A stretch of DNA of 7,272 bases from Planctomycetota bacterium (GCA_003644175.1 QNBS01000116.1:1-7272); one strand, 5' to 3'; counted from the stretch's first letter, positions 1 to 5,795 are shown. Translations and numbers: made by a program. Notes: a model not told the origin generated them from the sequence alone.

Positions 1-460
1 GGAAGCCGGAGATTGACTTTAGCAGGCCGACGACGCCCAGGCGTGTGAAGAGCTGCCAGAAGAACCACAGCACCGGGGCAAGACGGGGCAGGATCGTATC
101 GGCATGGAGGTAATAGACGCTCTTGGGGATGATATCGACGAAGAGGAACAGCAGGGGGGTCATGACGGCGGCGGCGTAGAATTCGGCCGAATGGGTGGCC
201 TGGGTCCTGCTTAGTAAGATGAAGGTTACGATGCTGGTCGAGGCGTAGTTGGCGAGGTTGTTGCCGATAAGGGCGGTCAGGACCATGCCGTGGCTGTCGC
301 TTACGACCTTGTCGAGGATGCTGTAAAAGGGTCTGTGCTCCTGGATGCCGAGCCGGAGACGAAAGCGGCTGAGCCGGTAGATGCCGGTTTCTGAGCCGGC
401 GAAGAAGCCGCCCAGGAGCACGAGGCCGACTACAGCAGCTATTTGACAGATAAGGATCAT
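1..460 (-). CDS. DUF21 (CNNM/CorC-like) membrane protein, N-terminal part, cut by the left window edge
   Basis: The 153 visible residues form most of a DUF21 transmembrane domain, the membrane module of the CNNM/CorC/HlyC-type Mg2+/Co2+ transporter family (inner membrane). Hydrophobic segments lie near residues 3-21, 58-84, 95-117 and 125-147. The family motifs are FFAGSETG (20-27) followed by RLSRFRLR, LIGNNLAN (64-71) and IIPKS (110-114). The ATG at 460 has GGGAG six bases upstream and the protein begins directly with the first membrane helix. The usual G-E before the xxPK motif is V108-D109 here, whereas the upstream paralogue keeps G-E, so this copy may be functionally diverged. Whether CBS and CorC_HlyC domains follow lies outside the window. 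It is the third gene of a leftward set, 141 nt after its paralogue. Family assignment is firm; the transported ion is inferred. Confidence 0.88.
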   Translation of the reverse strand, partial: MILICQIAAVVGLVLLGGFFAGSETGIYRLSRFRLRLGIQEHRPFYSILDKVVSDSHGMVLTALIGNNLANYASTSIVTFILLSRTQATHSAEFYAAAVMTPLLFLFVDIIPKSVYYLHADTILPRLAPVLWFFWQLFTRLGVVGLLKSISGF

Positions 461-466
461 TGGGCG

Positions 467-471
467 CTCCC
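467..471 (-). promoter_or_regulatory. Ribosome binding site of the partial DUF21 gene
   Basis: GGGAG on the minus strand lies six bases before the ATG at 460. It supports this start and independent translation of the gene despite the 141-nt gap from the upstream paralogue. Confidence 0.65.
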
Positions 472-473
472 AT

Positions 474-496
474 CCACTTGCGCTTCGCTCCAGTGG
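474..496 (-). repeat. Small hairpin just upstream of the DUF21 gene's ribosome binding site
   Basis: On the minus strand CCACT (496-492) can pair with AGTGG (478-474). Inside it a GCG-AAG-CGC mini-stem (488-480) is possible. It ends two bases before the GGGAG ribosome binding site. It could be a repeat remnant, an mRNA processing site or a structure affecting translation. It has no U-tract, so it does not look like an intrinsic terminator. The pairing is visible; a function is not. Confidence 0.35.
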
Positions 497-520
497 CTGC
501 CACCCATCCGGGCAAACCGG

Positions 521-579
521 AAATCCGAAATCCTAATATCTAAATTCGAAACAAATCTCAAATTAAAATGCTCCAAATC
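521..579. repeat. AT-rich interspersed repeat, copy A (AAATCCGAAAT... type)
   Basis: This low-complexity stretch is built from short units such as AAATCCGAAAT, AAATTCGAAAC and CCAAATC, in the 141-nt gap between the two DUF21 genes. A related stretch occurs at 3364-3423 (AAATCCGAAATACGAAAC). Similar runs are, from memory, dispersed through intergenic DNA of planctomycetes and other environmental bacteria. No coding or terminator signal is visible in it. The rest of the gap up to the stop codon at 604 is simply AT-rich. Confidence 0.6.
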
Positions 580-601
580 AAAAAAAATGACCATATAAAC
601 T

Positions 602-1882
602 TTAATTTGATTGCTCCTCTGTATCCGGCTGGAGTGTTAGGATGAGGGTTTCGATGCGGTGCTTTTTTACCTTTTCGACTGTGAGTGTGATGTTCTTTAA
701 GTGTGCGACGTCTCCGGGTGTGGGTATGCTGCCGAGCAGGGCGGCGGTGAATCCGCCTACGGTGGCGAGGCGGCTCTTGCCGGGGTCGATTCCGAATGCT
801 TCGGCCCAGTCGTGGATTGCAAGATTGCCGGCGATACGATATTGGGCAGGTGCGATCTGCTCGATGGCTGCGGCGCCTGTGGGCTGGGCGGCGATGGGGC
901 CGATGAGTTCGTCGATGATATCGGCCAGGAAGACCTGGCCTGCAATTCCGCCGTATTCGTCGACGACGACGGCCATGTCCGTTCGCCGGTCCTGGAAGAA
1001 GCCGATGAGCGATTCGACGGTTTTCTGTTCGGGGACAAAATTAACCTCCTCGATGAGGTCTCTGACGGGTTTTTCGGGCTCAAGGAGGAGTTTCCTGATG
1101 TGCACGAAACCGGCTATGTCGTCAAGCCGGCGGGTGTAAACGGGCATTTTCGTGAGGTTGTTTTCGGACATGATCCTGCGGACGGTCGGGCCTGGGCTTG
1201 AGATTTCGCATGCCTGCATGTCGACGCGGGGCCGCATTACATGACGGACTTTCAGGTGGCTGAATTCGAGGATCTCCAGCAGAAGCTGATTTTCGCCGGC
1301 AGTGATGAGCCCTTGCTTGCGGTTAGCCTCGATGAGCGTCTTCAGGCGGCTTACATTGGCCTCCATGCCGTCGGCGTCGGGCCGGGGACGGAAGGCGAGC
1401 ATGCGAACTGTGGGCTTGACGACGGTCAATTCAAAGAGGGCGAGCAGGGGGGCTAAAAGACGTACGAAGACATAGCATACGGGCGTTGCGGCGAGGCAGA
1501 AACGTGTCGAATTGGACCAGGCAAGCGATTTCGGCAGCATTTCGCCGAAGAGGAGCAGCGCGATGAAGGAAACGACGCCTGCGATGCCCGCCGCTGCGGG
1601 ATGGGTGGTTTGGGCCAGGTTGATGGCGAGCACGCTTGCCAGGGCGAAGTAGAGGACATTGACCGTCATGTTGCCGAGGAGTATGCTCGTTAGCAGGCGA
1701 TTGGGCATGCGGAGGAGTCGGGCGGCCATGTTCTCAAGACGACGCGCAGAACCGGCGAATGCCTGCAGGCGGCGACGGGACAAATTGAAAAACGCGGTCT
1801 CCGACCCGGAGAAAAACGCCGAGCAGCACAGCAGCATGAGCATCAGGATTATTCGCCAGATGTTAGCAAGAAAAACGGCCAC
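602..1882 (-). CDS. CNNM/CorC-family transporter or hemolysin-like protein (DUF21, CBS pair, CorC_HlyC domain)
   Basis: This 426-aa protein has the full CNNM/CorC architecture. The DUF21 membrane domain covers about residues 8-165, with FFSGSETAFFNLSRRRL (23-39), LLGNMTVN and FGEMLPKSLA (112-121). The linker motif MRPRVDM (216-222) leads into the CBS pair, whose second half ends VVVDEYGGIAGQVFLADII (306-323 region). A C-terminal CorC_HlyC domain covers about 340-420. Family members export Mg2+ or Co2+, often as Na+ exchangers; 'hemolysin' is a historical name. The frame stays open upstream to 2119, but that part overlaps the kinase gene and looks non-coding. I chose the GTG at 1882 because it starts directly before the first membrane helix, gives the usual family length, and has GAGAGGA ten bases upstream. 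It lies 40 nt after the kinase gene, so co-transcription is likely. All domains look intact. Confidence 0.93.
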   Translation of the reverse strand: MAVFLANIWRIILMLMLLCCSAFFSGSETAFFNLSRRRLQAFAGSARRLENMAARLLRMPNRLLTSILLGNMTVNVLYFALASVLAINLAQTTHPAAAGIAGVVSFIALLLFGEMLPKSLAWSNSTRFCLAATPVCYVFVRLLAPLLALFELTVVKPTVRMLAFRPRPDADGMEANVSRLKTLIEANRKQGLITAGENQLLLEILEFSHLKVRHVMRPRVDMQACEISSPGPTVRRIMSENNLTKMPVYTRRLDDIAGFVHIRKLLLEPEKPVRDLIEEVNFVPEQKTVESLIGFFQDRRTDMAVVVDEYGGIAGQVFLADIIDELIGPIAAQPTGAAAIEQIAPAQYRIAGNLAIHDWAEAFGIDPGKSRLATVGGFTAALLGSIPTPGDVAHLKNITLTVEKVKKHRIETLILTLQPDTEEQSN

Positions 1883-1892
1883 TGCACATCCA

Positions 1893-1899
1893 TCCTCTC
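1893..1899 (-). promoter_or_regulatory. Ribosome binding site supporting a GTG start at 1882
   Basis: GAGAGGA on the minus strand lies ten bases before the GTG at 1882, inside the 40-nt gap behind the kinase gene. It decides against the longer upstream reading of the transporter frame. An ATG at 1889 also follows the purine run but is out of frame with the transporter. Confidence 0.55.
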
Positions 1900-1922
1900 T
1901 CGACGAAGCCCGATCTCCCGGC

Positions 1923-2696
1923 TCATGGGGTCGGCAGGCTGATTCTAAAGGTTGTTCCGCGACCGGGCTGCGAGTCGACGGAAATGGCGCCGTTGTGCGC
2001 TTCGACGACGCGTTTGCAAAACGCCAGTCCGAGACCTGCGCCGTGTCGTTCGGCTTGCGACGATTCGGTCTTCGTGGTGTAAAACGGCTGGAATATCTTT
2101 TCAAGATCGCACCGCTCAATGCCGCAGCCGGTGTCTGTAATTTCGATCCTCATCGAGCCGGTGTTCTGCTGTGCGCTGATGGTGAGCGTGCCGCCTTTGG
2201 GCAGCATGGCCCGTCGTGCATTGAGAATCATATTCATAAGAACCTGCTGGAGAGCGATGTCTTCTGCAAAAACGGTTAACTCGTCATCGACCTCGACGAC
2301 GACTTTGATTTGGTCCTTTGAAAAGTCGCGGGCCATGCAGGAGAATATCTGTTCGATCATGGTCTTGACGGAATGCCAGTCCATCTTGCGTGGCCCGCCG
2401 TTTGCCATGGCTAACATGCTGTCGAGTATCTTAGCGGCGCGACGTGAATTGGCGGTCGTTTTCTCAAGGGCTTTCCTGGTGAGTTCGCCGTCTTCGGGAT
2501 GCTTCATCGCCAGGTACGCATAGTTGCCCAGTGGCGTAAGAATGTTGTTCATCTCGTGTGCGATCATCGCGGAAATCATGCCTATGTTGGCCAGTGCCTG
2601 CATGCGGCCCAACTGCGATCTCAATTCATCGCTCATTTCCTGCTGCGTCGCCAGTCTCCGGTGCAGCGATTGTCGTTTCTCAAGTATGCCCGCCAA
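1923..2696 (-). CDS. Soluble sensor histidine kinase without a recognisable sensor domain
   Basis: This 257-aa protein is a compact histidine kinase core. An N-terminal helical, probably coiled-coil stretch (about 1-38) leads to the H box AHEMNN with phospho-acceptor H47. The ATPase domain follows: N box around N155/N159 (LMNMILNARRAM), G1 box DTGCGI (188-193), F box IFQPFYTTK (201-209) and G2 box GAGLGLAF (219-226). All catalytic motifs are intact. There is no membrane segment and no PAS or GAF domain, so it acts in the cytoplasm and must take its signal from a partner or through the short N-terminal coil. The start is TTG at 2696 with GGAG seven bases upstream; the nearby ATG at 2703 is out of frame and soon stops. 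It heads a leftward operon with a CNNM-type transporter. A receiver-only response regulator lies at 3457-3930 on the other strand and could be a partner, which is inference. Confidence 0.93.
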   Translation of the reverse strand: MAGILEKRQSLHRRLATQQEMSDELRSQLGRMQALANIGMISAMIAHEMNNILTPLGNYAYLAMKHPEDGELTRKALEKTTANSRRAAKILDSMLAMANGGPRKMDWHSVKTMIEQIFSCMARDFSKDQIKVVVEVDDELTVFAEDIALQQVLMNMILNARRAMLPKGGTLTISAQQNTGSMRIEITDTGCGIERCDLEKIFQPFYTTKTESSQAERHGAGLGLAFCKRVVEAHNGAISVDSQPGRGTTFRISLPTP

Positions 2697-2703
2697 TGAT
2701 CAT

Positions 2704-2707
2704 CTCC
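2704..2707 (-). promoter_or_regulatory. Ribosome binding site deciding the TTG start of the histidine kinase
   Basis: GGAG on the minus strand precedes the TTG at 2696 by seven bases. No in-frame ATG occurs before residue 21, so this site makes TTG the most probable start. A weaker alternative is the internal ATG at MSDELRSQL (residue 21), which would shorten the coil. Confidence 0.5.
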
Positions 2708-2816
2708 GTGGGGCTTGAGCCGCCCAAAAAAGAAACTTGTGTTGTCAACGGTCCATGGTTAACATCATATAAACTGATAATTGGTAACACTTTAGCCACG
2801 TGTAGGAAAAACATGA

Positions 2817-2833
2817 AACCGCCTTCGGCGGAA
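2817..2833. repeat. Short hairpin repeat AACCGCCTTCGGCGGAA, copy 1
   Basis: CCGCC and GGCGG form a five-base-pair stem with a TTC loop, flanked by AA on each side. The reverse complement of 5930-5946 matches this 17-mer at 16 of 17 positions, so it is an interspersed repeat present in both orientations in this window. It lacks a T-run and sits between divergent gene starts, so a terminator role is unlikely. Confidence 0.6.
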
Positions 2834-2839
2834 GCTATT

Positions 2840-2874
2840 TTATTCTGGATTCCCGCTTTCGCGGGAATGACAAG
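2840..2874. repeat. ATTCCC...GGGAAT interspersed repeat (dRS3-like), copy 1
   Basis: This 35-nt unit begins TTATTCTGGATTCCCGC and ends GCGGGAATGACAAG. Its core fits the ATTCCC-N8-GGGAAT pattern known from Neisseria dRS3 repeats and seen widely in other bacteria. Its core forms a perfect stem. It matches the second copy at 33 of 35 positions, the differences lying in the loop. Confidence 0.8.
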
Positions 2875-2903
2875 CGAATCTTACACTTGGCTAAAGTGTT
2901 ACC

Positions 2904-2938
2904 TTATTCTGGATTCCCGCCTGCGCGGGAATGACAAG
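2904..2938. repeat. ATTCCC...GGGAAT interspersed repeat (dRS3-like), copy 2
   Basis: This is the second 35-nt unit in the same orientation, beginning at the base directly after the right inverted repeat of the 121-bp segment. Only the loop differs from copy 1 (CTGC instead of TTTC). The remainder of the 307-nt spacer, 2939-3003 and 2697-2782, shows no further structure or convincing promoter to my eye. Confidence 0.8.
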
Positions 2939-3003
2939 GGGCAGGTGTAACCGACTCTTGTCACAGTGTTTGTATCGACATTTTTGCGGATTTGGCTTGA
3001 AAG

Positions 3004-3267
3004 ATGGACGAAAAGGCGGTTGTTGAGTATTTATTAGCACTCTTAGAGCAACACAATGTCGCCATCCGCACCGAGGCATTGGGCGGCAGGGGAGGCGGGG
3101 TGTGCAAGCTGAAGGATCGGACGGTGGTTTTTGTGGATTCTGAGGCGCCGGCGGCGGAAACGGCTGTAATGTGCGCCCATGCGGTGAATGACCTCGTGGA
3201 GACGGAGAAAATGTATATTGTGCCTCAGGTGCGTGATTTTCTTGAAAAACACACGTTGACAGGTTGA
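3004..3267 (+). CDS. Small conserved-looking protein of unknown function (87 aa)
   Basis: This is a short soluble protein with no signal peptide or membrane segment. It starts with an amphipathic helix (MDEKAVVEYLLALLEQ). A glycine-rich turn with a small strand pair follows: EALGGRGGGVCKLKDRTVVFVD (24-45). It closes with two helices and an YIVPQVRDFLEKH tail. The pattern of basic/glycine turn, 'C-[RK]-[LV]-[KR]-[GD]' strand and 'FVD' is one I vaguely recall from short uncharacterised proteins in planctomycetes and other deep-branching bacteria. I assign no function. An in-frame TGA six bases before the ATG (2998-3000) fixes this as the only possible ATG start. The upstream purine run GAAAG is too close to be a good ribosome binding site. 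It stands alone between two repeat-rich gaps. Confidence 0.75.
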   Translation: MDEKAVVEYLLALLEQHNVAIRTEALGGRGGGVCKLKDRTVVFVDSEAPAAETAVMCAHAVNDLVETEKMYIVPQVRDFLEKHTLTG

Positions 3268-3310
3268 CCGGGGTACGTTAAAAGCATAGAATGTGTTAGC
3301 GTTTACCGTG

Positions 3311-3357
3311 AGTACCCTTAGGGTAGTAAATTCTCGCGAGTATCCCCTTTAAGGGCC
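3311..3357. repeat. Pair of related small palindromes in the gap before the receiver gene
   Basis: TACCC-TTA-GGGTA (3313-3325) and CCCTT-T-AAGGG (3345-3355) each form a short stem and are each preceded by GAGTA (GAGTACCC, GAGTATCC), so they look like diverged copies of one unit with about 29-nt spacing. They lie in the 189-nt gap between the small protein stop and the receiver start. They could be weak terminators, a protein-binding operator pair or a repeat remnant. No T-run follows either stem. Confidence 0.4.
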
Positions 3358-3363
3358 TGTTGC

Positions 3364-3423
3364 CCAAATACGAAGCACTAAATCCGAAATACGAAACAAG
3401 CACTAAATACCAAAATCCAAATG
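3364..3423. repeat. AT-rich interspersed repeat, copy B (AAATCCGAAATACGAAAC type)
   Basis: This stretch is built from AAATACGA, AAATCCGAAATACGAAAC and CCAAAATCC units, with AAGCACTAAAT occurring twice at a 25-base spacing (3373-3383 and 3398-3408). It is related to 521-579. Its last bases create an ATG (3421) in frame with the receiver gene, which is probably not the real start. Confidence 0.6.
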
Positions 3424-3456
3424 TGCAAACGGGAATTGGCAATCGTGAGCAGCATT

Positions 3457-3930
3457 ATGGTTGAAGATAACAGCGAAAAGGGCGAGCCGAGTGTGCTCGT
3501 TGTAGATGATAATCAGCAGAATCTCGAGTTGCTGGTGGCGTATCTCGAGGATGTTGACTGCAAGGCGCTTGCGGCCAGTGACGGCGGCGAGGCCCTGGAG
3601 ATCGTGAAGACTTCTTCGCCGGATCTGATTCTGCTGGACGTTATGATGCCTAAGATGAGCGGTTTCGAGGTTTGCCGACGGATTAAGAACGACCCGAAGA
3701 CCGCCGACATTCCGGTTATTATGGTAACAGCGCTTAACGAGATGGGGGATATTGAGCGTGCGATCAACTCCGGCACGGACGATTTTCTGAGCAAACCGAT
3801 TAACAAGTGGGAGCTTGTTACTCGTGTCAAGACAATGCTCAAACTCAAGCACGTCACGGACAAGCTGGAAAGAACGCTTGCCTACCTGAGTGAAATTGAA
3901 GAGCAAACACATGCAGCAAAGAACGGGTAG
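3457..3930 (+). CDS. Stand-alone response regulator receiver protein (CheY-like)
   Basis: This 157-aa cytoplasmic protein is a single receiver domain with a short helical tail. From the chosen start, the acidic pair is D17-D18 (LVVDDN), the phospho-acceptor is D61 (LILLDVMMPKMSG), the switch threonine is T91 (VTAL) and the conserved lysine is K113 (SKP), so phosphorylation should work. No DNA-binding, GGDEF or other output domain follows; residues after about 130 form a likely coil (DKLERTLAYLSEIEEQ). It should act by protein contact, as CheY-type or phosphorelay proteins do. The frame opens at an ATG at 3421, but that codon lies in an interspersed repeat and has no ribosome binding site. I prefer the ATG at 3457 (weak GTGAG upstream); a GTG at 3445 is also possible. 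No kinase is adjacent on this strand; the nearest is the soluble kinase at 1923-2696. Confidence 0.93.
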   Translation: MVEDNSEKGEPSVLVVDDNQQNLELLVAYLEDVDCKALAASDGGEALEIVKTSSPDLILLDVMMPKMSGFEVCRRIKNDPKTADIPVIMVTALNEMGDIERAINSGTDDFLSKPINKWELVTRVKTMLKLKHVTDKLERTLAYLSEIEEQTHAAKNG

Positions 3931-4184
3931 CCGATCACGGTTGCCGCTTTGCTGTGCGGTCGCCCGGTAAGACATTTCTGCAGCAGTATCAGGGTAAACC
4001 CGATAACTCGATACTGATACCGAGACAACCCCTACATCCATCACAACTGCCGGACGCTCTGCTCCGATAACTTTTAAGTTGCTTTGTTTTGCCCAAAACT
4101 GCGTAAAGGGGGTCATTATGGTTGTCGATATTCGGTGTGGAGCGATGATTAGCTATGTTTCCATAATGTTTACGAGAATATCGA
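3931..4184. other. 254-nt spacer between the receiver and TPR genes, with a hairpin and an upstream start signal
   Basis: GTATCAG (3986-3992) can pair with CTGATAC (4014-4020) around a 21-base loop that itself contains GGT/ACC complementarity. Further down, AAAGGGGG (4105-4112) precedes an ATG at 4118. I recognise no known riboswitch, terminator or promoter consensus. The spacer probably carries the TPR gene's promoter and leader, but no element can be named. Confidence 0.3.
4105..4120 (+). promoter_or_regulatory. Strong Shine-Dalgarno-like site before an ATG out of frame with the TPR gene
   Basis: AAAGGGGG ends five bases before the ATG at 4118, a better translation signal than the one at the TPR gene itself (CGAGA eight bases before 4185). 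The frame from 4118 runs 80 codons to a TGA at 4358-4360 and so crosses the TPR start in another frame. After 4185 its residues look like an arginine-rich shadow of the TPR gene. It may be a leader ORF that tunes TPR translation, or chance. Confidence 0.3.
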
Positions 4185-5795
4185 ATGAGCAAGCTATTGG
4201 AGATTTTTGGCAGAGCGATAACGGTCGATACGGCCGATTTGATATGGCACTGGTTCAGCGTTTTGAAGACGGACGGCGCCGAGAAGGGCGGCGGCCGGTC
4301 GAGCGAGTTGGACGAAGTGATCGACCTGCTGGGCGAGCACAAACTGGACGAGGCGCGTGAGAAGCTGAATTTTCATCTCTTTGAACATCCCGACTGCTCC
4401 ATGGGGCGTATGGCGGCGGCTGCGATCAGTCTTCACCAGAACGCCATTGAAGATGCGATCGAGCAGTTGCAGTCGGTTTATATGCGTCAGCCGAGCAACA
4501 CTATGGCGTTGTACACGTTAGGCTATTGCTACGAACGCTTAGGCAAAGAGGCCGAAGCGATCGAGTTCTACCAGGACTGCATAAAGTTCAAAAGCCACCT
4601 TCAGCTTCCGCGTCAGAGAATGGCGGCGGTTTACTTCAAGAACGGTCGGCTTGACAATACCATTACCGAGTATGAGGCGTTGGTCGCGGAGTACCCCGAG
4701 GACATCGCTTCGATGGTTATATTAGGGTATCTTTATATCGCCAACCATCTGTACGAAAACGCAATCAGCACGTTTAATATGGCGATCGTCTCGCACCCGG
4801 ATAATTTCCATGACGATATGCCGCAGGACGAGCTGAACGAACTTATCGATTCCGGCCAATACGACCGCGCCATTGAGAACGTGCAGCATCTGATGAGCAC
4901 CGTGGGCGAGATTCCCGATCTTTATGTAAGAATGGCGGACGTCTACAGCCGTGTGGGGCACGTTGCCGACGCAATCGTCAATTATGAAAATGCGATTCGT
5001 ATGCAGCCCAACTATCTCGAAGCCACGATAAAACTCGGGACGCATTACCTTCGGTCCCAACGTCCGGCGCTTGCGGCCGAACAGTTCAACAGGGCGGTGG
5101 AGATAAACGACGACATTGTGGATGCCTACATCGGGCTGGCGACGGCACAGTTACTTGACGACGAAATGGATAGCGCACATTCAACGCTTTCCTTAGCGGC
5201 TGCAATCCAGCAAAACAGCACGCTGCTGTTCTCCGAGACGGCTACGCTGCACTTGCAGACAATGCTGCAGGACGAATCGGAACCGGGCGCAGACGGCGGT
5301 CCGGTTATTGAAATCGCCGATGTCATCAAGGCCCATGAATCGCAGATGGCCAAGACGCCCGAAAGCGCCGACATCCACTACAAGTACGCCATACTCATGC
5401 TCATTAGAGGGGATATGGCCAAGGCGGCGCAGTCTTTCGAACGTGCCCTTGAGATTAATCCGACCCATCACCGCGCCCGCACCAAACTCGTGCTGTGTCT
5501 GCATGAAACCGACCGCCAGGACCCGGCGGCTGATCTCCTGACAAAGGTCGAATCGATCAGTCCGGATATGCTGGAATTGCATTACAGAACCGCGATTCTC
5601 TACTGCGACCGCAGGAAGTTCGGCGAGGCGCTGGCCCATCTGGAAAGCGCTATGAAGAATAACTTCACCGAGCCGGACGCCGTGGTGAATGTAGCGGTTG
5701 TGCTTGAAAATCTTGGTTTGATAGATCGGGCCGTGGCCACGTGGGACAGGCTGACCGAAACGGCCCACCACGCCATCAGCGCCCGCTACCGATAA
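4185..5795 (+). CDS. Tetratricopeptide repeat (TPR) protein, cytoplasmic
   Basis: This 536-aa protein is almost wholly helical TPR repeats, which form protein-binding superhelices. After a distinctive N-terminus (MSKLLEIFGRAITVDTADL, then a tryptophan-containing helix), about 12 repeat units can be traced. The clearest are at 105-138 (ALYTLGYCYERLGKEAEAIEFYQ), 244-277 (DLYVRMADVYSRVGHVADAI), 278-311, 395-427 (DIHYKYAILMLIRGDMAKAA) and 462-495. An acidic, glycine/proline-containing linker (about 360-374) splits the protein into a longer and a shorter repeat block. There is no signal peptide, membrane segment or catalytic domain, so it is a scaffold or adaptor, partner unknown. The ATG at 4185 is the first start after an in-frame stop (TAA just upstream) and has only a weak purine site. 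It lies 254 nt after the receiver gene in the same direction; a shared pathway is possible but unproven. Confidence 0.92.
   Translation: MSKLLEIFGRAITVDTADLIWHWFSVLKTDGAEKGGGRSSELDEVIDLLGEHKLDEAREKLNFHLFEHPDCSMGRMAAAAISLHQNAIEDAIEQLQSVYMRQPSNTMALYTLGYCYERLGKEAEAIEFYQDCIKFKSHLQLPRQRMAAVYFKNGRLDNTITEYEALVAEYPEDIASMVILGYLYIANHLYENAISTFNMAIVSHPDNFHDDMPQDELNELIDSGQYDRAIENVQHLMSTVGEIPDLYVRMADVYSRVGHVADAIVNYENAIRMQPNYLEATIKLGTHYLRSQRPALAAEQFNRAVEINDDIVDAYIGLATAQLLDDEMDSAHSTLSLAAAIQQNSTLLFSETATLHLQTMLQDESEPGADGGPVIEIADVIKAHESQMAKTPESADIHYKYAILMLIRGDMAKAAQSFERALEINPTHHRARTKLVLCLHETDRQDPAADLLTKVESISPDMLELHYRTAILYCDRRKFGEALAHLESAMKNNFTEPDAVVNVAVVLENLGLIDRAVATWDRLTETAHHAISARYR

Larger units (their letters stand above)
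2783..2903. repeat. 121-bp segment bounded by 24-nt inverted repeats (MITE-like or extended hairpin)
   Basis: The left end (2783-2806) begins GGTAACACTTTAGCCA. The right end (2880-2903) is its reverse complement with 22 of 24 positions matching. Between them lie a CCGCC-TTC-GGCGG hairpin (2819-2831) and one ATTCCC...GGGAAT repeat (2840-2874). There is no open reading frame for a transposase and no convincing target-site duplication. The element fills most of the divergent spacer between the histidine kinase and the small protein gene. It could be a miniature inverted-repeat element or a structured intergenic repeat; which one is not decidable here. Confidence 0.6.

Noticed and set aside
1883..2119. 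Upstream extension of the CNNM/CorC frame (79 extra residues)
   Set aside because: It overlaps the 3' end of the histidine kinase gene, is rich in Arg/Pro/Ser without domain character, and the GTG at 1882 with GAGAGGA upstream gives the normal family length.
1659..2279. 206-codon plus-strand frame across the transporter/kinase boundary
   Set aside because: It runs antisense through two genes with intact catalytic and membrane motifs and itself looks like random Arg-rich sequence.
2743..2748. TTGACA on the minus strand upstream of the histidine kinase
   Set aside because: It matches a -35 box, but the sequence 16-18 bases downstream is GC-rich (GGGCGG) with no -10 element, so I do not call a promoter.
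2840..2938. CRISPR-like array from the two 35-nt repeats
   Set aside because: There are only two units with a 29-nt spacing made of an inverted-repeat arm, and the units are known-type dispersed palindromes; no cas gene is present.
3981..4020. Cyclic-di-GMP or other known riboswitch suggested by GGGTAAACC
   Set aside because: The remaining conserved blocks of such aptamers are missing in the rest of the spacer.
3403..4116. Long 237-codon minus-strand frame opposite the receiver gene
   Set aside because: It is the antisense shadow of a clear receiver domain, with no recognisable motif and no ribosome binding site.
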